NCBI GenBank assembly: GCA_963782445.1
Contig: CAWAJM010000001.1
Span: 1,488,001 to 1,552,000, forward strand
DNA from: ZC4RG20 sp963782445
GTDB lineage: Bacteria > Pseudomonadota > Gammaproteobacteria > Steroidobacterales > Rariloculaceae
Reading direction: 5' to 3'
DNA length: 64,000 nt
Position numbers and translations under genes: made by a program. This document shows, piece by piece, positions 43,598 to 52,972 of this stretch (its first letter is position 1; every line of letters starts with the position of its first letter). Under the pieces are notes generated by a model. The model worked only from the letters and a program-made list of their open reading frames with translations, did no database searches and was not told the DNA's origin.

Positions 43598-44365
43598 ATG
43601 TACACGTTCGGCATCGTCTCGCTGTTTCCCGAGCTCGTCGAGCCGGTCGCCCGCCATGGCGTGGTGGGCCGCGCGCGGGAGCGGCGGCTCATTGCCGTCG
43701 AGCATGTCTCGCCGCGGGAGTTCGCGCACGACCGGCACCGCACCGTCGACGATCGGCCCTACGGCGGCGGCCCGGGCATGGTGCTCAAGTACGAGCCCGT
43801 GCGCGATGCGATTCGGGCGCTCAGGCAGCGCATGCCGGCCGGCTGCCGCGAGTTCGTGCTGAGCGCGCAGGGTCGGCGCTTCGACCAGCGTTGCGCCGCC
43901 GAGCTCGCCGCGGCTCCGGGCGTGCTGCTCGTGGCCGGCCGGTACGAGGGCATCGACGAGCGCATCGTGCTCGGCGAAGTGCCCGCCGAGCTCGCCCTCG
44001 GCGACTACGTATTGAGCGGCGGCGAGCCGGCCGCGGCCGTCGTCATCGACGCGGTCGCGCGGCTGCTGCCGCAGGTGCTCGGCCATGCCGACTCCTCCGT
44101 GGAGGATTCGTACACGGCCGGGCTGCTGGATTGTCCGCAGTACACGCGGCCGGAAGAGATCGACGGCCTGCGCGTGCCGGACGTGCTGCTCGGCGGGGAC
44201 CATGCCGCCGTGCGGCGCTGGCGGCTCAAGCAGTCGCTCGGCAGAACCTGGCTGCGCCGGCCGGAGCTGTTGGCCGAGCGCGGCCTTGCCGAGGGCGACG
44301 CCGAGCTGCTCGAGGAATTCAAAGCGGAGCTCGCAAATGCGGGCTCCGGCGACGAAATCGCGTAA
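43598..44365 (+). CDS. trmD: tRNA (guanine-N1)-methyltransferase TrmD
   Basis: 255 residues from ATG 43598. SPOUT methyltransferase with FGIVSLFPELVEPVARHGVV, DDRPYGGGPGMVLK, VAGRYEGIDERIVL and the knot sequence DYVLSGGEPAAAVVIDA, plus LRVPDVLLGGDHA. Makes m1G37 in tRNAs to prevent frameshifting. Overlap-free spacing in the operon. Confidence 0.97.
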   Translation: MYTFGIVSLFPELVEPVARHGVVGRARERRLIAVEHVSPREFAHDRHRTVDDRPYGGGPGMVLKYEPVRDAIRALRQRMPAGCREFVLSAQGRRFDQRCAAELAAAPGVLLVAGRYEGIDERIVLGEVPAELALGDYVLSGGEPAAAVVIDAVARLLPQVLGHADSSVEDSYTAGLLDCPQYTRPEEIDGLRVPDVLLGGDHAAVRRWRLKQSLGRTWLRRPELLAERGLAEGDAELLEEFKAELANAGSGDEIA

Positions 44366-44420
44366 AATACGGCCCCCTCGGAACATACGGGCGGCGGGCG
44401 CCATTGGTGAGGATACAGTC

Positions 44421-44765
44421 ATGTCTAGAGTCATCGACGAAATAGAACAGGAACAACTGAAGCAGGACGTGCCTTCGTTCGCGCCGGGCGATACCGTGGT
44501 TGTGCAGGTCCGCGTCAAGGAGGGCGACCGCGAGCGCCTCCAGGCCTACGAGGGCATCGTCATCGCGAAGCGCAACCGCGGGCTGAACTCGTCGTTCACG
44601 GTTCGCAAGGTCTCGCACGGCGAGGGCGTCGAGCGCGTGTTTCAGACGCACAGCCCGGCCGTCGCGGACATCAAGGTCAAGCGCCGCGGCGACGTGCGGC
44701 GGGCCAAGCTCTACTACCTGCGCGAGCGCAGCGGCAAGTCCGCACGCATCAAAGAGAAGGTCTGA
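44421..44765 (+). CDS. rplS: 50S ribosomal protein L19
   Basis: 114 residues from ATG 44421 (GAGGA upstream). Typical L19: PSFAPGDTVVVQVRVKEGDR, LQAYEGIVIAKRNRGLNSSF and RRGDVRRAKLYYLRERSGK. Last ribosomal gene of the operon. Confidence 0.97.
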   Translation: MSRVIDEIEQEQLKQDVPSFAPGDTVVVQVRVKEGDRERLQAYEGIVIAKRNRGLNSSFTVRKVSHGEGVERVFQTHSPAVADIKVKRRGDVRRAKLYYLRERSGKSARIKEKV

Positions 44766-44869
44766 GCCGCAGCGGCCAGCGCCTCGCAGAGGCCGCGCCG
44801 GCCGACGAGCTCGGCGGCCGGCCGCCCCGCGCGCGGCCGCAGCCGAGCCGATCGCTCGAGAGACGTTCC

Positions 44870-45721
44870 GTGTACAGACGCGTCACGATGCTGGCGGCGG
44901 CCGCCGTGCTTACGGTCGGCCTCGCTGGCTGCAGCACGCTCATGGGCGGCATGGCGGCCGGTACCCTCTCCGCCTCGATCCTGAACCAGCGGGACCCGAC
45001 GCTCGTGCAGAACGCGGTGCCGGCCTACCTGCTGCTCATCGACGGCCTCATCTACGAGCATCCCGACGACCAGGGCTTGCTCGCCGCCGCCGCGCAGCTC
45101 TACGCGCTCTACGGCTCGCGCTTCGCCCCGAATCACGAGCGCGCCGTCGCCCTGACGACGAAAGCCCGCGATTACGGCCGGCGCGCCATGTGCCTGCGCT
45201 ACCAGTGGGCCTGTAAGTGGAACGGCTCGGACTACGACGGTTTCGTCCGGCATTTGACAGAAGTCACAAAGAAACACGTCGATCTTCTATACGCTTACGC
45301 CGTGGGCTGGCTCGCCTATCTCGATGCGACGAGCGAGGACTGGAGCGCCGTCGCCGAGCTGCCCTGGGTGCAGGCATCGCTCGAGCGCGTGGTCGCGGTC
45401 GACGAGAATTACATGCAGGGGGCCGCGGACGGCTACCTCGGCATCCTTTACTCGCTCCGGCCGCCCGCGCTCGGCGGGCACCCGGAGAAGGCGAAGATGT
45501 ATTTCGAGCGGGCGATCGAGCTCTCGGGCGGACGCGACCTGTCCGTCAAGGTCGAGTATGCAAAGCGCTACGCGCGCCTCGTGTTCGACCGGGAGTTGCA
45601 CGACCGCCTGCTCAACGAAGTCCTGGCCGCGCCCGTGGAGGCCAAGAACCTGACGCTCTTCAACGTTCTCGCCAAGCGCGAAGCGAAGGAGCTGCTCAAG
45701 TCCGCGGACGACTACTTCTGA
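44870..45721 (+). CDS. TatT-family TRAP-associated lipoprotein
   Basis: 283 residues from GTG 44870. A lipobox (VGLAGCSTL) marks a lipoprotein. The remainder is TPR-like helical: LLAAAAQLYALYGSRFA, MCLRYQWACKWNGSDYDGFV, EKAKMYFERAIELSGGRDLS. It matches TatT (TRAP-T associated) proteins, which pair with DctP-type receptors. It directly precedes the TRAP genes, spacing 26 bases. Confidence 0.9.
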   Translation: MYRRVTMLAAAAVLTVGLAGCSTLMGGMAAGTLSASILNQRDPTLVQNAVPAYLLLIDGLIYEHPDDQGLLAAAAQLYALYGSRFAPNHERAVALTTKARDYGRRAMCLRYQWACKWNGSDYDGFVRHLTEVTKKHVDLLYAYAVGWLAYLDATSEDWSAVAELPWVQASLERVVAVDENYMQGAADGYLGILYSLRPPALGGHPEKAKMYFERAIELSGGRDLSVKVEYAKRYARLVFDRELHDRLLNEVLAAPVEAKNLTLFNVLAKREAKELLKSADDYF

Positions 45722-45747
45722 CGAGCCACGCAGGCAACGGAGGGAAC

Positions 45748-46815
45748 ATGTGTGGATTCTCGACTCGCGTGCGCGCTGTGGCGGCCGCCGCGGCGGCACT
45801 CGCTCTGGGCTGGGCTGGGGCCGCCTGCGCGGGCAGCGTAGCGCTCAAGATCGCGACGATCGCGCCGGACGGCTCTCACTGGATGCAGGAGATGCGCGCG
45901 GCGGCGGCCAAGATCAAATCCGCGACCGACGGACGCCTCGTCCTCAAATTCTATCCGGGCGGCGTCATGGGCGACGATGCCCAGGTGCTGCGCAAGGTGC
46001 GCATCGGCCAGCTGCAGGGCGGGGCCTTCACGTCGGGCGGTCTTGCTGCGCGCTACAACGGCCTGAACCTCTATGGCATGCCGCTGCTGTTCCGCTCGCT
46101 CGACGAGGTCGACTACGTTCGCAGCCGCATGGATCCAATCCTCGCGCAGGGCCTCGAGAAGGCCGGTTTCATGAGCTTCGGCTTCGTCGAGGGCGGCTTC
46201 GCGAAACTGATGTCCAAGACGCCGGTCCGCGGCGTGGACGACATGCGCCGCCGCAAGGTCTGGGTCCCGGAGGGCGACCAGATCAACTTTACGGCCATGC
46301 AGTCCCTTGGGCTCTCTCCCGTCGTGCTGCCCGTCACGGACGTGCTCACGGGCCTGCAGACCGGACTGCTCGATATCGTCGCGGCATCGCCCTCCGTCGC
46401 GCTCGTGCTGCAGTGGCATACGAAGGTCGATTACCTCACGGATCTGCCCGTGCTCTACTCGATGGGCGTCTTCGCGATCGACGAGCACGCCTGGATGCGC
46501 GTGGACGAGCCCGACCGGAAGACGGCCGCGGCCATTCTGACGAAGACCATGCACGGGCTCGACGCGGCCGCGCGCGACGACAACCGCAACGCCCTGACCG
46601 TGCTGCGCAAGGCGGGCGTCAAGATCGTCCACGTCGATCCCGATGCGCTCGCCGAGCTGCGCCGCGAGGTCGTCGCCATCTATCCGGAGCTCGAGAAGCG
46701 GCCCGAGGTCAATGCGCCGCTGTTCGAGCAGGAGCGCGACCTCCTGCGCAAGTACCGTGCGGCGCACCCGCCGGTGTCGCGCCGCACGGGTGCTTCGGCC
46801 GCCCTCGGCGGCTAG
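45748..46815 (+). CDS. TRAP transporter substrate-binding protein (DctP type)
   Basis: 355 residues from ATG 45748 (GGAGGGAAC upstream). Signal peptide ending near GAACAGS, then the DctP fold: LKIATIAPDGSHWMQEMRAA, LKFYPGGVMGDDAQVLRKVR, GLNLYGMPLLFRSLDEVDYV and GLQTGLLDIVAASPS. Binds a carboxylate-type ligand in the periplasm; no substrate can be named. The family call is strong. Confidence 0.93.
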   Translation: MCGFSTRVRAVAAAAAALALGWAGAACAGSVALKIATIAPDGSHWMQEMRAAAAKIKSATDGRLVLKFYPGGVMGDDAQVLRKVRIGQLQGGAFTSGGLAARYNGLNLYGMPLLFRSLDEVDYVRSRMDPILAQGLEKAGFMSFGFVEGGFAKLMSKTPVRGVDDMRRRKVWVPEGDQINFTAMQSLGLSPVVLPVTDVLTGLQTGLLDIVAASPSVALVLQWHTKVDYLTDLPVLYSMGVFAIDEHAWMRVDEPDRKTAAAILTKTMHGLDAAARDDNRNALTVLRKAGVKIVHVDPDALAELRREVVAIYPELEKRPEVNAPLFEQERDLLRKYRAAHPPVSRRTGASAALGG

Positions 46816-46825
46816 GCGTCCGTCC

Positions 46826-47371
46826 TTGACCCGCTCGTCGAGCGTTCGCTGGCTCCGGCGCGCCGAGCGGCTCGGCCGTTTCTTCGAAAACGCCATGCTC
46901 GTCGCGCTGCTGGGGGCCCTCGTCTTGATCGCGGCGGGGCAGATCGTGCTGCGCGACGGCTTTTCGCTGGCGCTGCCGTGGGCCGACGGGGTCGTGCGCG
47001 TCGCCGTTCTGTGGATCGCCATGTTCGGCGCCGTCGCGGCCAGCCGGGACCGCAAGCATATCGCCATCGACTTCGCCGGCAGGCTGCTGCCTCCCGCTTG
47101 GCGGCGCCGCGCGGAGGTCGTGCGCCACCTCGCGACGGCCGCGATCTGCGCGCTGCTCGCCTGGTTCTCCTGGGGCTTCGTCGCGGATTCGCGCCGCTAT
47201 GGCGACCTGTTCTCGAATCTCTGGCCGGCGTGGTGGTTCCAGCTCGCGCTGCCCGTCGGTTTCGGCCTCGTCGCCTATCGCTTCGCCGTGCGCGCCGTCG
47301 AGACCTGGCTCGGTGCGGCGCAGGCCGTGCCGGAACCCGCGCCGACGCCCATGACCGAGCCCGAGCATTAG
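46826..47371 (+). CDS. TRAP transporter small permease (DctQ type)
   Basis: 181 residues if TTG 46826 is used; the first ATG (46891) would cut into the first helix. Four membrane segments (MLVALLGALVLIAAGQIVL, VVRVAVLWIAMFGAVAA, ICALLAWFSWGFVADS, WWFQLALPVGFGLVAYRF) and the RDRKHIAIDFAGRLLP segment typical of DctQ. Ends two bases before dctM. Confidence 0.88.
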   Translation: MTRSSSVRWLRRAERLGRFFENAMLVALLGALVLIAAGQIVLRDGFSLALPWADGVVRVAVLWIAMFGAVAASRDRKHIAIDFAGRLLPPAWRRRAEVVRHLATAAICALLAWFSWGFVADSRRYGDLFSNLWPAWWFQLALPVGFGLVAYRFAVRAVETWLGAAQAVPEPAPTPMTEPEH

Positions 47372-47373
47372 GC

Positions 47374-48630
47374 ATGGTGGTCTCGGGGCTCGTCTTTCTC
47401 GTGCTCGCGCTGCTCGGTGTGCCGTTGTTCGTGATCATCGCGGCCGGCGCAATGCTCGGTTTCTACAGCGAGCACGTGAACCTCTCGGTGCTCGGCATCG
47501 ACTTCTTCGGGCTGTCCGATACGCCGGTGCTCGTCTCGATTCCGCTGTTCACGTTTGCAGGCTTCCTGCTCAGCGAGGGCCGCGCTGCCCAACGTCTCGT
47601 GCGGCTTTCGCAGGCGCTGCTCGGCTGGCTGCCGGGCGGACTCGCCATGATCTCGCTCGCGACGTGCGCGCTGTTCACGGCCTTCACGGGCGCCTCCGGC
47701 GTCACGATCATCGCGCTCGGCGCACTGTTGATGCCGGCGCTCAGCGAAGCGGGCTATGACGGTCGATTCAACCTCGGGCTCATCACGACCTCGGGCAGCC
47801 TCGGGCTGCTGTTCGCGCCCTCACTGCCGCTGATCCTCTACGGCGTCGTCGCCCAGACGTCGATCGACAACCTGTTCCTCGCGGGCGTGTTGCCCGGGCT
47901 GCTCATGCTGCTGGCGCTGTGCGTCTTCAGCTATTGGCGCAACCGGCACCTGCGCGTCGGGGCCGAGCAGGCCTCGGGTCGCGCAGTGCTCGCGGCTATC
48001 GCCGCGGCGAAGTGGGAGCTGCCGCTGCCCATCGTCGTGCTCGGCGGCATCTACAGCGGCTTCTTCGCGGTTTCGGAAGCCGCGGCCGTGACGGCGCTCT
48101 ACGTGCTCGTCGTCGAGCTGCTCGTGCTGCGCGAGGTGCCGTGGCGCCAGCTGCCGCGCATCGTGCGCGAGGCCATGGTTCTCGTGGGCGCGATCCTCGT
48201 GATTCTCGGCGTCTCACTGGCCTCGACGAACTACCTCATCGATATGCAGGTGCCGCAGAAGCTCTTCGGCGTCATCAGCGCCTACGTCGCCGGGCCGAAG
48301 ACCTTTCTGGCGGCGCTGCTCGTGTTCCTGCTGATCCTCGGGGCGCTGCTGGACATCTTTTCGGCCATCGTGCTCGTCGTGCCGCTGATCCTACCCGTCG
48401 CGGCCGGCTACGGCATCAATCCCGTGCATCTCGGCATCGTCTTCCTCGGGGCCATGGAGCTCGGCTACTTGACGCCGCCCGTCGGCCTGAACCTGTTCAT
48501 CTCGAGTCATCGATTCGGAAAGGACATCACCGAGATCTACTTGGCCACCGTGCCGTTCCTTTTGGTATTGTTGATCTCGGTCGTCATTATCGCGTATTGG
48601 CCGGCGCTGTCCCTGGCGCTTCTGAAGTAG
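47374..48630 (+). CDS. TRAP transporter large permease (DctM type)
   Basis: 418 residues from ATG 47374. About twelve membrane segments; DctM features include PLFTFAGFLLSEGR, TAFTGASGVTIIALGALLMP, TTSGSLGLLFAPSLPLILYG and the near-C-terminal GYLTPPVGLNLFISSHRFGK. Carries sodium-coupled solute flux with DctQ and DctP. Confidence 0.95.
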   Translation: MVVSGLVFLVLALLGVPLFVIIAAGAMLGFYSEHVNLSVLGIDFFGLSDTPVLVSIPLFTFAGFLLSEGRAAQRLVRLSQALLGWLPGGLAMISLATCALFTAFTGASGVTIIALGALLMPALSEAGYDGRFNLGLITTSGSLGLLFAPSLPLILYGVVAQTSIDNLFLAGVLPGLLMLLALCVFSYWRNRHLRVGAEQASGRAVLAAIAAAKWELPLPIVVLGGIYSGFFAVSEAAAVTALYVLVVELLVLREVPWRQLPRIVREAMVLVGAILVILGVSLASTNYLIDMQVPQKLFGVISAYVAGPKTFLAALLVFLLILGALLDIFSAIVLVVPLILPVAAGYGINPVHLGIVFLGAMELGYLTPPVGLNLFISSHRFGKDITEIYLATVPFLLVLLISVVIIAYWPALSLALLK

Positions 48631-48660
48631 GGGCGGCCCGGCAATGGGAGCTCGAGCAAG

Positions 48661-50505
48661 GTGTCTTTCGTAGCGCGTTTCTTTCGCCACCTGTGGCGGA
48701 TTCTCGATGGCTTCCGCAAGGTCCTGCACCTGTTCGTCCTTTTCGTGATCCTCGTGTTCGCCGTCGGCGCGCTCGTTCACGAGCGGCCCGTCGTGCCGCA
48801 GGCCGCGGCGCTCGTGATCGCACCGCGCGGCAATCTCGTCGACCAGCTTTCGGGCGACCCCGTCCACCGTGCCCTCGAGCGGGCCCGCGGCGAGCAAAGC
48901 GCCGAGACCCTCGTCAAGGATCTCGTCGACGCGATCCGCGCGGGCACTAAGGACCGCCGCATCAAGGCGCTCGTGCTGCAGCTCGACGGCATGGGCAGCG
49001 CCGGTTTGAGCAAGCTGCAGCGGCTCGGCGAGGAGATCCGCAAGTTCAAGGCGTCGGGCAAGCCGGTGTTCGCGATCGGGGACGGCTTCAACCGGGATCA
49101 GTACTATCTGGCGGCGCAGGCGGATCACATCTACATGCACCCCATGGGCAACGTGCTGATCTCCGGGTACGGCCGCTTCATGCCGTACTACAAGGCAGCG
49201 CTGGATAAGCTGTACATCGACTACAACGTCTGGACCGTCGGCGAGTACAAGTCCTACGTCGAGCCCATCACTCGGAACAACATGTCCGATTACGACAAAG
49301 AGGCCAGCCGCGCCTACCTCGGCGGCCTCTGGAGCAGTTACCAGGCCGACGTGACGAAGGCGCGCAAGCTCGATTCCGACGCGCTGCAGCGCTACGCTGA
49401 CGACGCGCCCATGCTGCTGCGCAAGGCCGGGGGCGATGCCGCGAAGCTCGCGCTCAACTACGGCCTCGTCGACGAGCTGCTTCCGCACGATCTCATGCGC
49501 GATCGGATCCGCGACGCGATCGGCGCCGACAAGGACAGCGACGACTTCCCGGCCATCGGCTACGAGGCCTATCTGCGGGCCGTGCGGCCCGCGGCGCCCG
49601 CGGCGGGCGCCGGCAAGGACAAGGTCGCCGTCGTCGTGCTTTCGGGTGAGATACTCGACGGCGTGCAACCGCCCGGCACCGTCGGCGGCGATTCGACGTC
49701 GGCGCTGATCCGGGAGGCGAACGAGGACGACGCCGTCAAGGCGCTCGTGCTGCGCGTCGACAGCCCGGGCGGCAGCGCCTTCGCGGCGGACCTGATTCTG
49801 CGCGAGGTCGAGCTGTTCCAGCAGAGCGGCCGGCCGGTCATCGTCTCGATGGACAGCGTCGCGGCCTCGGGCGGCTACTGGGTTTCGATGTCGGCCGACG
49901 AAATCTGGGCGAGCCCGACGACGCTGACTGGGTCGATCGGCGTAGGTGCCACCGTGCCGACGTTCGAGAAGACGCTTGCGAAGCTCGGCGTGACGGTCGA
50001 CGGTATCGGCACGACGAGCCTGTCCGGCCAGGACGACCGGCTGCGCGGGCTCGGCGCGGATATGAAAGACATCCTGGGCCAGTCCATACAAAACACGTAC
50101 CAGCAGTTCATCAGCAAAGTCGCGATGTACCGCGGCAAGTCCATCCAGCAGGTCGACCAAGTGGCCCGCGGCCGGGTCTGGACGGGCAGCGACGCGCTCG
50201 CGCGCGGGCTCGTCGACAAGCTCGGCAATCTCGACGACGCGATCGCCTCGGCGGCCAAGATGGCGGGTCTCAAGCCGGGCGCTTACGAGGTCGACTATAT
50301 CGAGCCGAAGCTCACCCTCGCGCAGCGTTTCGCGATGCAGTTCGCCCAGACCGCGGCGCCCGTGATCAAGGATCTGGCCGGGGAGTCGCCGCTGCCGCGT
50401 CCCGTCGCGCGGCTGCTCGAGAGCGCGAAGGCGCCGCTCGAGTTCCTCGCGCGCTGGAACGATCCCCACAATCTCTATACCTACTGCTTCTGCGACGTGA
50501 ACTGA
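48661..50505 (+). CDS. sppA: Signal peptide peptidase SppA (67 kDa type)
   Basis: 614 residues from GTG 48661. One N-terminal membrane helix (~20-40), then two S49 domains. The nucleophile serine is in VSMDSVAASGGYWVSMS; the general-base lysine should lie in the N-terminal domain. Digests cleaved signal peptides in the inner membrane. The C-terminal tail has an unusual CFCDVN ending. Confidence 0.95.
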   Translation: MSFVARFFRHLWRILDGFRKVLHLFVLFVILVFAVGALVHERPVVPQAAALVIAPRGNLVDQLSGDPVHRALERARGEQSAETLVKDLVDAIRAGTKDRRIKALVLQLDGMGSAGLSKLQRLGEEIRKFKASGKPVFAIGDGFNRDQYYLAAQADHIYMHPMGNVLISGYGRFMPYYKAALDKLYIDYNVWTVGEYKSYVEPITRNNMSDYDKEASRAYLGGLWSSYQADVTKARKLDSDALQRYADDAPMLLRKAGGDAAKLALNYGLVDELLPHDLMRDRIRDAIGADKDSDDFPAIGYEAYLRAVRPAAPAAGAGKDKVAVVVLSGEILDGVQPPGTVGGDSTSALIREANEDDAVKALVLRVDSPGGSAFAADLILREVELFQQSGRPVIVSMDSVAASGGYWVSMSADEIWASPTTLTGSIGVGATVPTFEKTLAKLGVTVDGIGTTSLSGQDDRLRGLGADMKDILGQSIQNTYQQFISKVAMYRGKSIQQVDQVARGRVWTGSDALARGLVDKLGNLDDAIASAAKMAGLKPGAYEVDYIEPKLTLAQRFAMQFAQTAAPVIKDLAGESPLPRPVARLLESAKAPLEFLARWNDPHNLYTYCFCDVN

Positions 50506-50533
50506 CGCAGGCGCGGCCAACGGAGCGGGCAGC

Positions 50534-50950
50534 ATGCGGGAAGCCGAAGCCGACGAGGCCCGCAACGGCCTCAGAATAGACCGCTGGCTCTGGTGCGCGC
50601 GCTTCTACAAGACGCGCAGCGTCGCGGCCGAGGCGGTGAAGGGCGGGCACGTGCACGTCAACGGCCAGCGCGCGAAGCCGGCGCGAGAGGTCAGGGTCGG
50701 CGACGTGCTCGTCGTCACGCGCGACGAGACGGCCTACGAGATCACCGTGGCCGCGATTCCGGAGAGGCGCGGCCCCGCGCCCGAGGCGCAGCGCTGCTAT
50801 GTCGAGAGCGAAGTCTCCGTACGCCGCCGTCAAGAGGCTGCCGAGCGGCGCGCCGCGATGCGGGAGGTGGCCCGCGTGCCCACGGCGGGCCGGCCGGACA
50901 AGCGCACGCGGCGGCTGCTCAGGGCCAGGCGCCAGGCGCCCGACGACTGA
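50534..50950 (+). CDS. hslR: S4-domain heat-shock protein Hsp15-like
   Basis: 138 residues. S4 domain (LRIDRWLWCARFYKTRSVAA, GHVHVNGQRAKPAREVRVGD) followed by an Arg-rich C-terminal tail, as in Hsp15, which binds stalled 50S-nascent-chain complexes. Follows sppA by 28 bases. Confidence 0.9.
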   Translation: MREAEADEARNGLRIDRWLWCARFYKTRSVAAEAVKGGHVHVNGQRAKPAREVRVGDVLVVTRDETAYEITVAAIPERRGPAPEAQRCYVESEVSVRRRQEAAERRAAMREVARVPTAGRPDKRTRRLLRARRQAPDD

Positions 50951-51083
50951 GGCGCTCGGCCCCGCCCGCCCTTTAAGGCGGTTCGCGCGCGCCCGGCCGC
51001 GCCGGGGGTGTATCGCGGCGCCGTCTTTGCCTTAAGATCGTTCCGTGGCTCGCCGCGCGGGCCGCCGCTCAGGGGAGGGAGAG

Positions 51084-51512
51084 ATGATCGGAACGAAAAT
51101 TACCGGCCGGGTCGTCGCCTCGGCAGCTGCGGCGTTCGCGCTGCTCGCGGCGGCCGCACCGGCCTTGGCCCATCACTCGTTTGCATCCTACGAGCCGACT
51201 CGGCAGATCACTTTCAAGGGCACGGTCACCCGCTTCGAATGGGCCAACCCCCACGTCTACATTCATCTCGACGCGCGGGGCTCCGACGGCGCCCTCAAGC
51301 ACTGGCTCATCGAGTGCGCCAACCCGGGCATCCTCGATCGCATCGGCTGGAAGTGGAACATGATCCACAAGGGCGACCAGATCGCCGTCATCGTCGCACC
51401 GCTGCGCAGCGGCGAGGCCGGCGCCCTGCTCAAGGCCGTGCGCCTTGCCGACGGTCGCACGTTTAGCAACGGCGGGCCCGCGGGCCGTGCGACCATCGCT
51501 TTCGGCGATTGA
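51084..51512 (+). CDS. Exported DUF6152 protein
   Basis: 142 residues from ATG 51084 (AGGGGAGGGAGAG upstream). A signal peptide ends at APALAHH, and the mature protein begins HHSFASYEPTRQITFKG then VTRFEWANPHVYIHLDARG, the DUF6152 signature. Function unknown. Followed by another exported protein 13 bases away, as often seen for this family. Confidence 0.88.
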   Translation: MIGTKITGRVVASAAAAFALLAAAAPALAHHSFASYEPTRQITFKGTVTRFEWANPHVYIHLDARGSDGALKHWLIECANPGILDRIGWKWNMIHKGDQIAVIVAPLRSGEAGALLKAVRLADGRTFSNGGPAGRATIAFGD

Positions 51513-51525
51513 ACGGGAGGGCAGC

Positions 51526-52386
51526 ATGGCACAGCGAACCTTCGCAGCGGCGCTGGCCGCCGTCTCGCTGACGGCGGCCATCTGCCTCGGCGTTCCGGCT
51601 GCCGCCCAAGCCCCGGTCGCGGCGCCCCCGTCCGGCTCGGTGGCCGCGGCCTCCGGTCCGAAAGCCGCCACGACGGCCGCCGCGGCCGCGCCCGAGGTCG
51701 AGCGCATCCACGGCATCAACGGGGAGTGGGAGCGCTATCCCATGCGCTCGGCCGGGCTCGGCTCGAAAGCCGTCGACGGGCCGCCGCCGCCGGCGCCGAT
51801 ACCGGAGCCGCCGCTGAAACCGCAGTATCTCGGCAAGTGGCGCGCGAAGCAGGCCGAGGTCAAGCGGCTCACGGACGCGGGCCATCCACCCGCCAACAAC
51901 TACTCGAACTGCATTCCCGACGGCATGCCGGCCATGATGATGGCCATGTTCCCGCTCGAGGTGCTCGAGACGCCGGGCCAGGTCACGGTCATAGAAGAGG
52001 CCTTCAACCAGGTTCGCCGCGTCTATTTGGGCGATAAGCTCATGGCGCCCCAGGACGCCGAGCCGCGCTTCTGGGGCCATTCGGCCGGCCACTGGGAAGG
52101 CGACACGCTCGTCGTCGACACCGTCGGCGTCAAGGACTACGTGCGCTTTCGCAACGTGCCCCATTCGAACATGATGCGGATACACGAGCGCATTCGACTC
52201 GTCGCGCCCAACTTCATGGAGGACCGCGTGACGGTCACGGACCCGGAATACCTGACGGCCCCGTGGAAGTGGACGTGGATGTACCGGCGCTGGCCCGGCT
52301 ACAAGATCCAGGAATACGTCTGCGAGAACAACCGCTACCATACGCCGGCCGGGGAGGGCGCGCAGCACTTGCGCCTCGGCGACTAG
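51526..52386 (+). CDS. Exported protein paired with DUF6152
   Basis: 286 residues from ATG 51526 (GGGAGGGC upstream). Signal peptide, Ala/Pro-rich linker, then a domain containing NYSNCIPDGMPAMMMAMFPL, RFWGHSAGHWEGDTLVVDTV and WTWMYRRWPGYKIQEYVCEN. This protein accompanies DUF6152 genes in many soil bacteria. No enzymatic motif can be named. Probably one operon with the preceding gene. Confidence 0.75.
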   Translation: MAQRTFAAALAAVSLTAAICLGVPAAAQAPVAAPPSGSVAAASGPKAATTAAAAAPEVERIHGINGEWERYPMRSAGLGSKAVDGPPPPAPIPEPPLKPQYLGKWRAKQAEVKRLTDAGHPPANNYSNCIPDGMPAMMMAMFPLEVLETPGQVTVIEEAFNQVRRVYLGDKLMAPQDAEPRFWGHSAGHWEGDTLVVDTVGVKDYVRFRNVPHSNMMRIHERIRLVAPNFMEDRVTVTDPEYLTAPWKWTWMYRRWPGYKIQEYVCENNRYHTPAGEGAQHLRLGD

Positions 52387-52469
52387 GCTTCGCGGACTCA
52401 CCAAGCGCGTTTGGCAGCGCGGCTTCAGGCTCGGCGGGGCAGTGGGGCTTCAGACTGGGCGTGGCAGCG

Positions 52470-52591
52470 GGGCTTCAGGCTCGGCGTAAGGGCGGTGTCG
52501 GGACCGCTGTGAATACGTCCCTGTACGCTTCGTAAGCGCCATCCCTGGCGCTTACGATCCCGACACCGCCCTTACGCCGAGCCTGAAGCCC
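52470..52591. repeat. Perfect 34-bp inverted repeat with nested hairpin
   Basis: Arms 52470-52503 and 52558-52591 are exactly complementary; the spacer contains a second perfect hairpin, TCGTAAGCGCC (52530-52540) with GGCGCTTACGA (52547-52557). Its left arm overlaps the repeat shared with 39661-39690. Confidence 0.9.
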
Positions 52592-52784
52592 GGACACCGA
52601 CGCGGCTATAGCTTGAAGAGCGCATGCACCGGCGTTTTCTGCAGCCGTCCGCGTCGGGAAGAGCGCACGTACCGTTTCCTGCAGCCGTGCGGAATCGCGC
52701 GGACCTCTCGGACTATCGACTTTCCAGCAGGGAGTTCCTCGCGCGGTTGCAGCATGATTCATGAACGGCCGCGCCCCTAACAGA

Positions 52785-52899
52785 GGCGGCTCGTGCAGAG
52801 GGGCGCTTTCGGGGCCGTGCGCGCCAGGGATGGCGCGCAACGGAGGCTCCAGGGAAGGATTCACGCCGTCCCCGAAAGCGCCCCTCTGCACGAGCCGCC
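52785..52899. repeat. Perfect 30-bp inverted repeat with nested hairpin
   Basis: Arms 52785-52814 and 52870-52899 are exactly complementary; inside, GCGCGCC and GGCGCGC pair around AGGGAT. The nested architecture matches the element at 52470, including an ATCCCT or AGGGAT loop, so the two belong to one structural class. Confidence 0.9.
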
Positions 52900-52972
52900 G
52901 GCAACCACCAGCCCCCGAGCCCGTTCATGAATCATGCGGCCGACGACGCCGCCCAAGGAACGAGCGCCCCGG

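Larger units (their letters stand above)
52387..52972. repeat. Intergenic repeat cluster between convergent genes
   Basis: Holds three partial direct copies of a GGCTTCAGGCTCGGCG motif (52420-52490) and the two nested inverted repeats listed next, plus an inverted copy of GTTCATGAATCATG at 52753-52766 facing the copy at 52923. No gene: short frames here have no SD and mirror the repeats. Confidence 0.85.
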
